Shown in pieces: positions 23,294-32,752 of a stretch of DNA of 39,170 nt; position 1 is the first letter of the stretch; every line of letters starts with the position of its first letter. The stretch spans positions 1-39,170 of the forward strand of contig JAOAUC010000054.1 in NCBI GenBank assembly GCA_030157785.1, written 5' to 3'. This DNA is from Zoogloea oleivorans. Its GTDB lineage: Bacteria > Pseudomonadota > Gammaproteobacteria > Burkholderiales > Rhodocyclaceae. A program made the translations under genes and the position numbers. Below the pieces are notes generated by a model, which worked only from the letters and a program-made list of their open reading frames with translations, was not told where the DNA came from and did not search any database.

Positions 23294-26200
23294 TCAGGCG
23301 GCAGCTTGATCGTGAAAGTCGCCCCGGTAGCGGGCGAGCAGGGCCGCACGACGGGCATCTGCCTTCTTCATGTTGTTTTCCTTGACGTGCCCATAGCCGC
23401 GGATCGTCTCCGGCAGGCTGGCCAGCTCCAAGGCGAGCGGCAGGCGTTCGCCATCGAGGGTGCGGGCAAACTCATCCACCAGATCCAGGTAGTCGCGCAC
23501 CATCTGCCGTTCGGCGCGGCGCTCGGCAGTCTTGCCGAAGGGGTCGAGGAGCGTGCCACGCAGGCCCTTGAAACCGGCGAGCAGCGGGAGCATCTTCATC
23601 AGCCACTGGCCATAGCGACGCTTGACCAAGTGGCCGTCAGCGTCCTTTCGGGCCAGTAGCGGCGGTGCCAGATGGAAGCCAAGCTGATAGTCCTTGCCCG
23701 GCTCGCCCTCGAACTGCTCCCGCAGGCGCGCCAGGAAGGCCGGCGCAGCGTGCAGCCGGGCCACTTCGTACTCATCCTTGTAGGCCATCAGCTTTGCCAG
23801 GTTGCGGGCCACCGCTTCAGTGAGCTGCAGCTTGCCGTCACGCACCCGCTTTTCTTCCACGACGCGAATCTTGGCCACGGCCTGCAAGTAGAGATCGGCA
23901 TAAGCGCGGTTCTGGTACGCCGTGAGCTGGGATGCACGCCGCTGGAGCAGCATCTCCAGGCTTTCACGCAGTTCGAGCACCTGGCCAGGCCGTACCTTGT
24001 CGGCGGGGAACAACAGGGCGTTCAGCCCCGGCATGTCGTGGGCGGCCACGCGGCCACACTCGAAGGCCAGGCGGTTCTTGTCCACCGCCACGCCATTGAG
24101 CTCGATAGCCTTGAGCAGCGCCGCGCGGGACACCGGCACCCAGCCCTTCTGCCAGGCAAAACCGAGCATCAACGGGTTGGCGTAGAGGGTGTCACCGAGA
24201 AAAGCCAGGGCCAGCGTGTTGGCATCGAGAAACTCGCATGCCTCGCCGACGCTGTTGCGCACATCCGACTCGGTGGAAAGCGTCGGAAACTTCCAGTCCG
24301 GATTGCCGATGAACTCGGCGGTCGGAGTGTTGGCGCTGTTCACCACCGCCCGGGTTACGCCGTGGCGCATCTTTGACAAGGCGTCGGACGAGGCCGAGAC
24401 AATGGCGTCGCAGCCGATCAGCAGCTGGGCCTCCCCGGTGGCAATGCGGGTGGCGTGGATATCGCCGGGCGCACTGGCGATCTGCACGTGGCTCAGCACC
24501 GCACCGCCCTTTTGGGCCAGACCGGTCATGTCGAGCACCGTGACGCCCTTGTTTTCCAGGTGGGCGGCCATGCCCAGCAGCGCCCCGACGGTGACGACGC
24601 CGGTGCCACCAACACCGGTGACGACAATACCGAACGGACGCTTGAGCACCGGCAGGGTCGGCTCGGGCAACGTGAAGCCAGCCAGCGCGGCGTTCGGGTC
24701 ACGGCCACCGGCAGCCTTCTTAAGCTGGGCACCTTCTGCCGTCACAAAGCTCGGGCAGAAGCCCTTCAGGCACGAGAAATCCTTGTTGCAGGACGATTGG
24801 TTGATCTTGCGCTTGGTGCCGAGCGGTGTTTCCAACGGCTCCACCGACAGGCAGTTGGACGCCGTCGAGCAGTCGCCGCAACCTTCGCAAACTTCTTCGT
24901 TGATGAACACGCGACGAGCCGGGTCAGGATACTCACCTCGCTTCCGGCGGCGGCGCTTCTCGGTGGCGCAGGTCTGGTCGTAAATCAGGATGGTGACGCC
25001 GGCGGTATCGCGCAGCGCTTTCTGCAGGTGGTCGAACTCGTCCCGGTGATGAACCGCGACCTCGGCCGGCAGGCCTTCGCGAGAGGCGAATTTTTCAGGC
25101 TCGTCGGTGACGATGAGGACCTTGCTGGCGCCCTCGGCCGCCAGCTGGCGGGCAATCTGCGGCACCGTCAGGATTCCGTCCACCGGCTGGCCGCCGGTCA
25201 TCGCCACGGCATCGTTGAAGAGGATCTTGTAGGTAATGTTGGCCTTGCCGGCCACGGCCGCCCGAATAGCCAGCAGACCTGAGTGAAAGTAGGTGCCGTC
25301 GCCCAGGTTCACAAAAACGTGCTTGTCACCCGAGAAGTGCATCTGGCCGAGCCAGGACACGCCCTCCCCGCCCATCTGGGTGAAGGTTTCGGTCCGCCTG
25401 TCCATCCACATGGCCATGTAGTGGCAGCCGATGCCGGCCAGTGCGCGGGAGCCTTCCGGCACCCGGGTCGAGGTGTTGTGCGGGCAGCCGGAGCAGAACC
25501 ACGGCTTGCGCTCGACGGTGAGGCGCGGGCGGGCTGCTTCGCGCTCTTTGGCCTCGATGATGGCAATGCGATACAAGACTTTGGCGCGCACATCTTCCGG
25601 CAGGCCGACCCGCTCCAAGCGGCTGGCGATGGCCTTGGCAATCAGCGCCGGCGACAGTTCATAGCGGGCCGGCAGCAACCACTGGCCACGGGGCTGCGAC
25701 CATTCACCGCCAGCGTTGTCGCGCTCATCAAACTTGCCGTAAATACGCGGACGCACGTCATCACGCCAGTTGTAGAGCTCTTCCTTGAGAGCATATTCGA
25801 GGATCTGGCGTTTCTCCTCGACGACCAGGATTTCTTCCAGCCCGGTCGCGAAGTCGCGCGCATCATGGGCATCCAGCGGCCACACGCAGCCCACCTTGAA
25901 AACCCGGATACCGATCTGCTGGCAGGTTTCGTCGTCGAGGCCAAGGTCGGTCAGGGCCTGACGCACGTCGAGATAGGCTTTGCCGGCGGCCATGATGCCG
26001 AAGCGGGCCTTTGGCGAATCGATGACCACCCGATTGAGGCGATTGGCACGGATATAAGCCAGCGCTGCGTACCACTTGTGGTCGAGCATGCGGGCTTCCT
26101 GATCCAGTGGGGGATCGGGCCAACGGATATTCAGCCCCCCCTTCGGCACCTCGAAGTCCTCGGGCAGCACCACCTGTACCCGCTCCGGATCCATGTCGAC

Positions 26201-26863
26201 AGAGGCCGTCGATTCAACCACATCGGTCACGCACTTCATCGACACCCACAAGCCCGAGTAACGGCTCATGGCCCAGGCGTGGATGCCGTAGTCGAGATAC
26301 TCCTGAACGTTGGACGGATACAGCACCGGAATGCCGCAGGCGATCAGCAGGTGTTCCGACTGGTGGGCCACCGACGAGGACTTGGCCGCGTGGTCGTCGC
26401 CGGCCAGCATGAGTACGCCGCCATGCTTCGAGGTACCGGCGGCGTTGGCATGCTTGAGCACGTCGGCCGAGCGATCCACGCCAGGGCCCTTGCCGTACCA
26501 CATGCCGAAAACCCCATCGACCTGGGCATTTTCGTACAAATTGACCTGCTGGGTGCCCCATACGGCAGTGGCTGCCAGATCCTCGTTGAGGCCCGGCATG
26601 AAGACCACATCATGGCTGGCCAGGTGCTTCTTGGCCTTCCACAAGGCCATGTCGAGCCCCCCCAGGGGCGAACCGCGGTAGCCGGAAATGTAGCCGGCCG
26701 TGTTCAAACCGGCCAGCCGGTCACGCTCCTTCTGGAGCATCGGCAAGCGGGCCAGAGCCTGGGTACCACTGATGTATACGCGGCCCTTTTCCAAGGTGTA
26801 TTTGTCCTCGAGGGACACCGCACGCAGGGCGTCGGTGGCGGCCACCGTCAGGGGGGAATTCAT
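23294..26863 (-). CDS. Indolepyruvate/2-oxoacid:ferredoxin oxidoreductase, fused
   Basis: An 1189-residue single-chain enzyme. The N-terminal half holds the pyruvate-ferredoxin-oxidoreductase-type and TPP domains, with GDGT at 521-524 for Mg-TPP and FCSGCPHNTS near 456-465. A ferredoxin segment follows with Cys659, Cys662, Cys665, Cys671 and Cys692, Cys698, Cys703. The gamma domain starts near residue 745 with GVGGTGVVT, and the C-terminal region fits the extension common in betaproteobacteria. It oxidatively decarboxylates aryl- or branched 2-oxoacids to acyl-CoA, reducing ferredoxin. It is the first gene of the operon, opposite a LysR gene; ATG 26863 follows CAGGAG. The true substrate could be indolepyruvate, phenylpyruvate or a catabolic 2-oxoacid. 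Confidence 0.92.
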   Translation of the reverse strand: MNSPLTVAATDALRAVSLEDKYTLEKGRVYISGTQALARLPMLQKERDRLAGLNTAGYISGYRGSPLGGLDMALWKAKKHLASHDVVFMPGLNEDLAATAVWGTQQVNLYENAQVDGVFGMWYGKGPGVDRSADVLKHANAAGTSKHGGVLMLAGDDHAAKSSSVAHQSEHLLIACGIPVLYPSNVQEYLDYGIHAWAMSRYSGLWVSMKCVTDVVESTASVDMDPERVQVVLPEDFEVPKGGLNIRWPDPPLDQEARMLDHKWYAALAYIRANRLNRVVIDSPKARFGIMAAGKAYLDVRQALTDLGLDDETCQQIGIRVFKVGCVWPLDAHDARDFATGLEEILVVEEKRQILEYALKEELYNWRDDVRPRIYGKFDERDNAGGEWSQPRGQWLLPARYELSPALIAKAIASRLERVGLPEDVRAKVLYRIAIIEAKEREAARPRLTVERKPWFCSGCPHNTSTRVPEGSRALAGIGCHYMAMWMDRRTETFTQMGGEGVSWLGQMHFSGDKHVFVNLGDGTYFHSGLLAIRAAVAGKANITYKILFNDAVAMTGGQPVDGILTVPQIARQLAAEGASKVLIVTDEPEKFASREGLPAEVAVHHRDEFDHLQKALRDTAGVTILIYDQTCATEKRRRRKRGEYPDPARRVFINEEVCEGCGDCSTASNCLSVEPLETPLGTKRKINQSSCNKDFSCLKGFCPSFVTAEGAQLKKAAGGRDPNAALAGFTLPEPTLPVLKRPFGIVVTGVGGTGVVTVGALLGMAAHLENKGVTVLDMTGLAQKGGAVLSHVQIASAPGDIHATRIATGEAQLLIGCDAIVSASSDALSKMRHGVTRAVVNSANTPTAEFIGNPDWKFPTLSTESDVRNSVGEACEFLDANTLALAFLGDTLYANPLMLGFAWQKGWVPVSRAALLKAIELNGVAVDKNRLAFECGRVAAHDMPGLNALLFPADKVRPGQVLELRESLEMLLQRRASQLTAYQNRAYADLYLQAVAKIRVVEEKRVRDGKLQLTEAVARNLAKLMAYKDEYEVARLHAAPAFLARLREQFEGEPGKDYQLGFHLAPPLLARKDADGHLVKRRYGQWLMKMLPLLAGFKGLRGTLLDPFGKTAERRAERQMVRDYLDLVDEFARTLDGERLPLALELASLPETIRGYGHVKENNMKKADARRAALLARYRGDFHDQAAA

Positions 26864-26894
26864 GCGCTGTCTCCTGTTACTCGTTTTATTTGAA

Positions 26895-26953
26895 CAAATA
26901 CTACAAAACTGTATTGTTATCGTAAAATCACAAATACTGAGTTCTGGTATTTG
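26895..26953. promoter_or_regulatory. Two LysR-type boxes in the divergent lysR/oxidoreductase region
   Basis: CAAATAC-N9-GTATTTG at 26931-26953 is a perfect 7-bp inverted repeat containing the LysR T-N11-A core. A second copy, CAAATAC-N9-GTATTGT, lies at 26895-26917, exactly 36 bases away. The downstream box ends eight bases before the lysR start, fitting autoregulation; the upstream box lies nearer the oxidoreductase start and would be the activation site. Binding by the adjacent LysR protein is inference from position and motif. Confidence 0.75.
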
Positions 26954-26961
26954 AAAAACGC

Positions 26962-27873
26962 ATGGAAGCCGACAGCAATATCACCTTGCGCCAACTGCGC
27001 TATTTTGTCGCCGCTGCCGAGACCGGCCAGTTCTCCATGGCCGCCACCCGCAGCCATGTATCCCAGTCGGCCATCACCAACGCGGTGCTGTTGCTGGAGC
27101 AGACCCTTGGCACGCGCCTCTTCGAGCGCCTGCCCCATGGGGTGACACTGACCGCCGAAGGGCACCGTTTTCATCAACACGCCAGCCACATCCTCAGCGC
27201 ATTGCAGGATGCGGTAAGGGAACCCCGTTTCCAGGCCCCCCAGCAAAAGGGCGTGCTGCGCATAGCCGCCTCCTACACCCTGCTCGGCTACTTTCTGCCG
27301 CCCTTGCTGGCACGCTTTCGCTTGAATTACCCGGAGGTGGAAATCGACCTCCACGACATGAACCGGGAGGGCATTGAGCAAGCAGTGCTGGAGGGGCGCA
27401 TCGACATGGGCGTGGTGATCCTGTCCAACGTGGTCGAGCGGGAACGTTTCGCTCACCACGTGCTGGTGCGGGCCCGCCGCCAACTATGGACCTCGGCTTC
27501 GCATCCGCTGCTGGAAAAGGACTCTGCATCCTTCGAGGACATTGCGGCCTATCCCTATATCCAGCTCACCGTGGACGAAAGCGAGGCGTCCACCGGCCGC
27601 TACTGGGCGGCCAGGGGAATCACGCCGGCCACCGCCTTTCGAACCAGCTCGATGGAAGCCCTGCGTGGGCTGATCGCCCACGGCTTCGGCGTCAGCATCC
27701 TGTCTGACATGGTCTATCGACCGTGGTCACTGGACGGCAAAAAGATCGAGGCGCGCCCGGTGCTGGATGTGGTTCCGCCGATGCAAGTGGGTCTGATATG
27801 GCGACCGGACGCCCCGCTGGAACGGCCGGCGGAAGCCTTCCGGCAATTCCTGGTCCACACCTGCACAAGCTGA
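26962..27873 (+). CDS. LysR family transcriptional regulator
   Basis: A 303-residue LysR regulator: N-terminal winged helix-turn-helix (about residues 8-67; QLRYFVAAAETGQFSMAA then SQSAITNAVLLLEQTLGTRLFER), a linker helix, and a periplasmic-binding-protein-like effector domain (about 95-300). It is divergent from the 2-oxoacid:ferredoxin oxidoreductase operon and two LysR-type boxes lie between them, so it probably controls that operon in response to a 2-oxoacid or related acid. ATG 26962 lacks a clear ribosome-binding site and starts eight bases after a box, which would suit self-repression. Its stop codon abuts the convergent hemerythrin stop without a gap. Confidence 0.93.
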   Translation: MEADSNITLRQLRYFVAAAETGQFSMAATRSHVSQSAITNAVLLLEQTLGTRLFERLPHGVTLTAEGHRFHQHASHILSALQDAVREPRFQAPQQKGVLRIAASYTLLGYFLPPLLARFRLNYPEVEIDLHDMNREGIEQAVLEGRIDMGVVILSNVVERERFAHHVLVRARRQLWTSASHPLLEKDSASFEDIAAYPYIQLTVDESEASTGRYWAARGITPATAFRTSSMEALRGLIAHGFGVSILSDMVYRPWSLDGKKIEARPVLDVVPPMQVGLIWRPDAPLERPAEAFRQFLVHTCTS

Positions 27874-28344
27874 TCAGCCCGTGCTCGACGTTCTGCGCCG
27901 GAGCACCACCGGCGAACCCCCCGTCGAACGTTTGACCATCCACTTGGCCAGGGCCGAATCCATATAGGCGGCATGGAGGGGAAACCACTCCTCCAGCGCC
28001 CCGGCCAACTCGCGGCATACCTTGCGCTGACCAGTGGCAACCAGGGCCTTCACCTCAAGTACGGAGCGCATCACCGCCGCGTGCTCCTCCACGTGGCAAT
28101 CCCCGGCCGGATAGCCGTCCAGTGACATCCACTGCTCCTCTTCACCGAAGTGGCGCCCGATGTGAGCCAGAAAATCGTCCAGTACGGCCGGCAACTCGTC
28201 ATCGGGGGCGGTGCGCAAGCGCTTCACCAGCACGACGAACTCCTGGTGCGTGTCGTCCATGGGTCGGTAGCCAAGGAGCAGGCCATCGTGCCACTCGCCG
28301 GTCGGGACATCGGGCGGCGGCGGGCTAATATCCAGCGCGGTCAT
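27874..28344 (-). CDS. Bacteriohemerythrin
   Basis: A 156-residue single-domain hemerythrin. The full di-iron ligand set is visible: His33 (DDTHQEF), His65 and Glu69 (HFGEEE), His84 and His88 (CHVEEH), and His124 with Asp129 (HAAYMD). It binds O2 reversibly and may store oxygen or deliver it to oxygenases, or buffer it. It is the last gene of the leftward chemoreceptor-folE group, with its ribosome-binding site overlapping the folE stop region. The last ~20 residues are basic and outside the fold. It is distinct from the hemerythrin half of the fusion at 16519-17538. Confidence 0.92.
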   Translation of the reverse strand: MTALDISPPPPDVPTGEWHDGLLLGYRPMDDTHQEFVVLVKRLRTAPDDELPAVLDDFLAHIGRHFGEEEQWMSLDGYPAGDCHVEEHAAVMRSVLEVKALVATGQRKVCRELAGALEEWFPLHAAYMDSALAKWMVKRSTGGSPVVLRRRTSSTG

Positions 28345-28353
28345 ACCCGGCTC

Positions 28354-28983
28354 CTATCGGTTGGCTGCGCCACGGCCGTCACCCAGCCCCAACATGCCCA
28401 GAAATTCGCGCCGGGTCGCCGGGTTCTCGCGGAAGGCGCCCAACATGCGGCTGGTCACCAGGCTGGTGCCCGGCTTGTGCACCCCGCGGGTCGTCATGCA
28501 CTGGTGCGAAGCCTCGATAACCACCGCCACACCGCGAGGCTGGAGCACCCGCTGCAAGGTATCGGCGATGTCGGCGGTCATCTTCTCCTGAATCTGCAGG
28601 CGCTTGGCGAAGACGTCTACGAGCCGCGCCAGCTTGGAGATACCGACCACCCGCTGGTCCGGCAGGTAGCCGATATGCACCTTGCCGATGATCGGTGCCA
28701 TGTGGTGTTCGCAGTGGCTCTCGAAGCGGATGTCGTTCATCACAATCATCTCGTCGTAGCCGCCGACCTCACTGAAGGTGCGGGCCAGAATATCGGCCGG
28801 ATCGGACCGGTAGCCGGCAAAGAACTCGTCGTAGGAGCGCACCACCCGCGACGGCGTGTCCAGCAGTCCCTCCCGCGCCGGGTCGTCACCCGCCCAGCGG
28901 ATCAAGGTGCGCACGGCCTCCTCGGCCTCTTCCCGGGTCGGCCGGGCGACCGGCGTGCCGGCCTCTTCATGGTTGTTCGACAT
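28354..28983 (-). CDS. folE: GTP cyclohydrolase I
   Basis: A 209-residue FolE. Zinc ligands are Cys91 and His94 region in CEHHMAP and Cys162 in QCMTTRGV; the [15 protein letters not shown] and QEKMTADIA motifs are characteristic. It converts GTP to 7,8-dihydroneopterin triphosphate, the first step of folate (and tetrahydropterin or queuosine-related) synthesis, in the cytoplasm. I start at ATG 28983 after AGGAGAGAGGG; an upstream in-frame ATG at 29031 would overlap the chemoreceptor gene. It sits between the chemoreceptor and bacteriohemerythrin genes and has no evident link to the catabolic genes. Confidence 0.95.
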   Translation of the reverse strand: MSNNHEEAGTPVARPTREEAEEAVRTLIRWAGDDPAREGLLDTPSRVVRSYDEFFAGYRSDPADILARTFSEVGGYDEMIVMNDIRFESHCEHHMAPIIGKVHIGYLPDQRVVGISKLARLVDVFAKRLQIQEKMTADIADTLQRVLQPRGVAVVIEASHQCMTTRGVHKPGTSLVTSRMLGAFRENPATRREFLGMLGLGDGRGAANR

Positions 28984-29012
28984 CCCTCTCTCCTCTCGCT
29001 CGTTCATTCTGT

Positions 29013-30707
29013 TTAGACGCGGAAGTGGCACACCGCCCGGTCCAGCTCTCCTGCAGACTCACGCAGCAGGCGCACCGCCCGCGTCACATCGCGGGTGAGC
29101 TGGTCACTTTCGCCGGCCAGCCGCGAGAACTGATCCACGCTGGCGGCAATGTCCTGGCTCCCTTCGTTCTGTGCCGTCACTGCACTGGCAATCTGGTCAA
29201 CACCCCGATGCGATGCATTCACCAGTGCACCGGCCGTCTCCAGCACACCCTCCAGCTCGCCCATCAGGCGATGGCTGTCGTCCAGGGCCTGGGTGCCCTC
29301 CTGCAGCGATAGCTCCACCGCCTCCGACTGCCGACCCAGATCGCGGGTCAGCGCGTCGATTGAGTTGGCGGCCAGCGCCGAGCGCTCCGCCAACTGGCGG
29401 ACCTCATCGGCCACGACACTGAAGCTGCGCCCCTGCTCGCCGGCCCGGGCCGCCTCGATGGCGGCATTGAGCGCGAGCAGATTGGTCTGCCCCGACAGCT
29501 CCTTGACCTGTGCAATGCTGGCGGTAATAGCCGAAGTGCTGCGCACAAAATCCCCCACCGAGCCACGGATGTCGTTGAAGGCACTGCGCATGTGCACGAT
29601 TTCATCGAGCAAGCGCTGCAAGGCGCCTCGCCCCGCTTCCGCCCCCAGCAGGCTGGCCGATGCCGATTTGCGCACATCACTGGCACTGGCGGCGATGGAC
29701 TCGATGCTGCGGATCATGCGCTCCACCGTATCCCCTACCGAAGAGGCGGCCTGAACCTGATCGTTGGCACCCGAAGCCACCCGGCCGGACGCACCATAAA
29801 GCTGCTCGGCCGATGCGACGACGACCGTCGACACCTGCCCCACCTTCTTCACCGCAGTCTGGAAACCATCCACCAGTTCATTGAAAGCCCGTGCGGTGCG
29901 AGCCACTTCATCGTTGCCCACCACCTGAACCCGACGTGTCAGGTCACCCGAGCGCAGCTCGATGGACGCCTCTTCGATGGCCCGGATGGCCCCGACAATC
30001 TGGCCACGCACCAGCAGGCTCACCATCAGGGCCAGCAGCACGGCCAGCACCGAAGCACCGATGACGACCTTGACCACCTGTCCGGCCATGCGGTCGGCGC
30101 TGGCAAAATCTTCACTCGCCAGGGCATCCTGCAGGCGAACCAAGGCAGCAATCTGTCCGAAGACCCGGTCGTATTCCTTGCGCACCAGACTCAGGCGGCG
30201 AAAGCTGCCCTCCGGGTCAGTCGCCGCCGCCAAAGTCAGTTCGGTCACGGCGTCGGCGAAGACCTGGGCCTGCCCCTTCAACTCTTCATAGAGGGCTTTT
30301 TCGTCCGCATTGAGACCGGGCCGCGCCGAACTGGCGGCGATGATCCCGACCAGTTCCGTCACGCTGGCCTTGAGGTCGTCCGCGTACTGGGCGAGCTCCT
30401 CCTTGCGCACTGCCGTACCCGGTTGCATCAGGTGCACCATCATCGCGTAGGTGCCGACCATCGTGTCCTGGGCCGCCGACGAAGCCACCAGAGTCTTCCG
30501 GTATTGCTCAAAGCGGACCTGCTCGAAAGAGCGCAGCACCTCCTGCTGACCAGCCATGCCGAACCAGGCCACGCCGGCCACCATCAGGAGCAGGACAACA
30601 ATCAGCACGGGGGCGACGAGCAGCTTCGCGCCGATGGAATAGCGGCCCAGAAAGGCCGCCGCCGGCTGCCACGATTTCAAGCCGGCGAACAAATCGAGTG
30701 TTTTCAC
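29013..30707 (-). CDS. Methyl-accepting chemotaxis protein
   Basis: A 564-residue chemoreceptor. A first membrane segment lies at about residues 26-48, an alpha-helical four-helix-bundle-type periplasmic sensor at about 50-210, a second membrane segment near 213-234, a HAMP domain at about 235-290 and a long signalling coiled coil after that. The hairpin tip reads [21 protein letters not shown], ending [16 protein letters not shown]. It senses an external or energy-state signal and controls CheA. The start is GTG 30705-30707 with GGAGG four bases upstream. A terminator for the upstream operon lies just before this start, so its own promoter is not obvious. Ligand unknown; a terpenoid or aromatic attractant is possible. 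Confidence 0.93.
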   Translation of the reverse strand: MKTLDLFAGLKSWQPAAAFLGRYSIGAKLLVAPVLIVVLLLMVAGVAWFGMAGQQEVLRSFEQVRFEQYRKTLVASSAAQDTMVGTYAMMVHLMQPGTAVRKEELAQYADDLKASVTELVGIIAASSARPGLNADEKALYEELKGQAQVFADAVTELTLAAATDPEGSFRRLSLVRKEYDRVFGQIAALVRLQDALASEDFASADRMAGQVVKVVIGASVLAVLLALMVSLLVRGQIVGAIRAIEEASIELRSGDLTRRVQVVGNDEVARTARAFNELVDGFQTAVKKVGQVSTVVVASAEQLYGASGRVASGANDQVQAASSVGDTVERMIRSIESIAASASDVRKSASASLLGAEAGRGALQRLLDEIVHMRSAFNDIRGSVGDFVRSTSAITASIAQVKELSGQTNLLALNAAIEAARAGEQGRSFSVVADEVRQLAERSALAANSIDALTRDLGRQSEAVELSLQEGTQALDDSHRLMGELEGVLETAGALVNASHRGVDQIASAVTAQNEGSQDIAASVDQFSRLAGESDQLTRDVTRAVRLLRESAGELDRAVCHFRV

Positions 30708-30729
30708 TTTTCCTCCACGCCAGGGCGCG

Positions 30730-30758
30730 AAAAAAGAGGCCCGCGTAAACGGGCCCTC
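30730..30758 (-). terminator. Intrinsic terminator after the acyl-CoA operon
   Basis: On the minus strand GAGGGCCCG and CGGGCCTC pair around a six-base loop and are followed by six Ts (plus-strand As 30730-30735). It lies 35 bases after the acyl-CoA dehydrogenase stop and just 23 bases before the chemoreceptor start, separating the two units. Confidence 0.85.
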
Positions 30759-30792
30759 AAGTGGAGGTAAATCAAGGATCGGCGGGACTGCC

Positions 30793-31917
30793 TTAAAGGC
30801 TGCGGCCGATGATTTCTTTCATGATCTCGGAGGTGCCGCCATAAATGCGCGCCACCCGGGCATCCACCCAGGCCCGACTGATCTTGTATTCGCTCATGAA
30901 ACCGTAGCCGCCGTGCAACTGCAGGAACTCGTCGAGGAGTTTGCCCTGCATCTCGGAGCCCACCAGCTTGGCCATCGCGGCCACGTCTGCCGACAGTTCG
31001 CCGGCCAGGGCCTGGGCCAGGCAGTGATCAACGAACACGCGCAGCATGGTGGCTTGAGCCTTGGCGTCGGCCAGCTTGAAACGGGTGTTCTGGTAGTCGA
31101 GAATCGCCTTGCCAAAAGCCTTGCGCTCGCGGGTATAGGCGATGGTTTCTTCAAGCAGGGTATCGATCGACTGGGCCGAGCGGATGGCGATGATCAGGCG
31201 TTCCCAGGCGAGTTGATGGAAGAGGTAATTGAAGCCTTCGTTCTCCTCGGCCAGGCGGTTGCTCACCGGCACCCGCACCTCGTCGAAGAACAGCTCGGCA
31301 GTGTCCTGTCCCTTGAGACCGATCTTCTCCAGCAGGCGACCCTTCGAGAAGCCCGGCCGGTCGGCTTCGACGCAGATCAGCGTGAGGTTCTTGCTGGCAG
31401 GGTCGAGTTTGACCGCCGCCACCACCAGGTCGGCATTGCCGCCGTTGGTAATGAAGGTCTTCTGGCCGTTGATGACGTATTCGTCGCCCTCGCGGCGGGC
31501 CGTGGTGCGCATGGAGCGCAGGTCGCTGCCCACACCCGGCTCGCTCATGGCGATCACGCCGATGGTTTCGCCGCTGACCATGCCAGGTAGCCACTTTTGC
31601 TTCTGCTCCTCGGAACCGTAGGCCACCAGGTAGTTGGCGACGATCTCGGAGTGGGTAGTGAAGCCCACCGCCGTCCCATTGACCCGGGCCAGCTCCTCGA
31701 TCATCACCGCCGAATGGCCGTAGTCGCCACCGGCACCACCGTATTCCTCCGGTACACAGGAGCACAGCAACCCGGCCGCGCCGGCCTTCAGCCAGACGTC
31801 CCGGGGCACGATGCCGGCCTTCTCCCAGTCGTGCAGATGGGGCACGATTTCGCGGTCGATGAAGCGGCGCGCCATGTCGCGGAACATCTCGTGGTCTTCA
31901 CGGAAAACGGTTCGCAT
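30793..31917 (-). CDS. Acyl-CoA dehydrogenase
   Basis: A 374-residue acyl-CoA dehydrogenase of normal length. Signatures include [11 protein letters not shown], the FAD/substrate loop [19 protein letters not shown] and the C-terminal [15 protein letters not shown]. The usual medium-chain catalytic Glu near the C terminus is Gly (YGGTSE), while Glu239 in LAWERL matches the alternative position used by isovaleryl-CoA-type enzymes. It should form a 2,3-double bond in an acyl-CoA and pass electrons to ETF. It is the last gene of the amidohydrolase-ACAD-ACAD-crotonase unit, 34 bases after the crotonase, with GGAGGAG before ATG 31917. Substrate chain type is not certain. Confidence 0.93.
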   Translation of the reverse strand: MRTVFREDHEMFRDMARRFIDREIVPHLHDWEKAGIVPRDVWLKAGAAGLLCSCVPEEYGGAGGDYGHSAVMIEELARVNGTAVGFTTHSEIVANYLVAYGSEEQKQKWLPGMVSGETIGVIAMSEPGVGSDLRSMRTTARREGDEYVINGQKTFITNGGNADLVVAAVKLDPASKNLTLICVEADRPGFSKGRLLEKIGLKGQDTAELFFDEVRVPVSNRLAEENEGFNYLFHQLAWERLIIAIRSAQSIDTLLEETIAYTRERKAFGKAILDYQNTRFKLADAKAQATMLRVFVDHCLAQALAGELSADVAAMAKLVGSEMQGKLLDEFLQLHGGYGFMSEYKISRAWVDARVARIYGGTSEIMKEIIGRSL

Positions 31918-31951
31918 TGTTTCTCCTCCAGATTCGATTTTTTATGCCGGC

Positions 31952-32752
31952 TCAGCGGCCGGTGAACTGCGGGGCACGCTTTTCCACGAAGGCATTCACG
32001 GCCTCCTGGTGGTCTTCCGTGTGGTGGGCCAGCGACTGGAAAGCGGCCGACAGTTCGAGCAAGGAGTCCAGGCGCATGTGCTGGCCCTCACGCAGCAGGC
32101 GCTTGGTCAGGCGCAGGCCGTGGGACGGGTTGGCGGCCATGCGGCGAGCCACGTCCAGCGCAGCACTCAGCAGCTCGGCTGCTGGCACCACTTCAGTCAC
32201 CAGCCCCCACTCGAGGGCCTTGGCGGCGTCGATGGTGTCGCCGGTCAGGGCCATCAGGCTGGCCTTGGGCATGCCGACGATACGCGGCAGCAGCCAGGCG
32301 CCACCGTCACCGGGAACGATGCCGAGCTTGACGAAGCTCTCGGCGAACTTCGCTGTATCGGCGGATATGCGCACGTCGCACATGCAGGCCAGATCAAGAC
32401 CGGCGCCGATCGCCGGACCGTTGATCGCAGCCACCACCGGCACATCCAGCTCATAAAGGGCCAGCGGAATGCGCTGGATGCCGTTGCGGTAGCTTTCGCG
32501 CAGCTCGTAGGGCGAGCCGGCGAAGATGCCGCCCCGCTCACGCATGTCCTTGACATTGCCGCCGGCACAAAAGGCGGGGCCATTGCCGGTGAGCACCACC
32601 ACCTTGACCGAACGGTCAGCCTTGACGGCTGCGCAGAGGTCTACGAACTCCTGCATCTGGGCCGGTTCGGACAGGGCATTACGGGTTTCGGGGCTGTCCA
32701 TGCGCACGGTGAGGATGGAGTCCTCCCGCTCGACGATCAGAAAGGGCTTCAT
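31952..32752 (-). CDS. Crotonase/enoyl-CoA hydratase family protein
   Basis: A 266-residue crotonase-fold enzyme. Oxyanion-hole motifs FCAGGN (about 61-66) and GPAIGAG (about 112-118) are clear. The two glutamates of a classical hydratase are not in place: by eye the first aligns to Asp120 (GLDLACMCD) and the second to Phe140 (FAESFVKLG). The FVKLGIVPGDGGAWLLPRIVG region resembles isomerase-type members such as PaaG, with Asp149 nearby. It may therefore be an isomerase or another crotonase reaction rather than a simple hydratase. It overlaps the upstream acyl-CoA dehydrogenase gene by four bases (ATGA) and is followed by another, so it works on their acyl-CoA products. Confidence 0.88.
   Translation of the reverse strand: MKPFLIVEREDSILTVRMDSPETRNALSEPAQMQEFVDLCAAVKADRSVKVVVLTGNGPAFCAGGNVKDMRERGGIFAGSPYELRESYRNGIQRIPLALYELDVPVVAAINGPAIGAGLDLACMCDVRISADTAKFAESFVKLGIVPGDGGAWLLPRIVGMPKASLMALTGDTIDAAKALEWGLVTEVVPAAELLSAALDVARRMAANPSHGLRLTKRLLREGQHMRLDSLLELSAAFQSLAHHTEDHQEAVNAFVEKRAPQFTGR

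Noticed and set aside
20453..23659. Very long open frame on the plus strand opposite etfA, etfB, acetoacetyl-CoA synthetase and the oxidoreductase end
   Set aside because: Its translation has no recognisable domain and is rich in His, Gln and Arg, as expected of a GC-rich shadow. The opposite strand encodes four clear enzymes with ribosome-binding sites.
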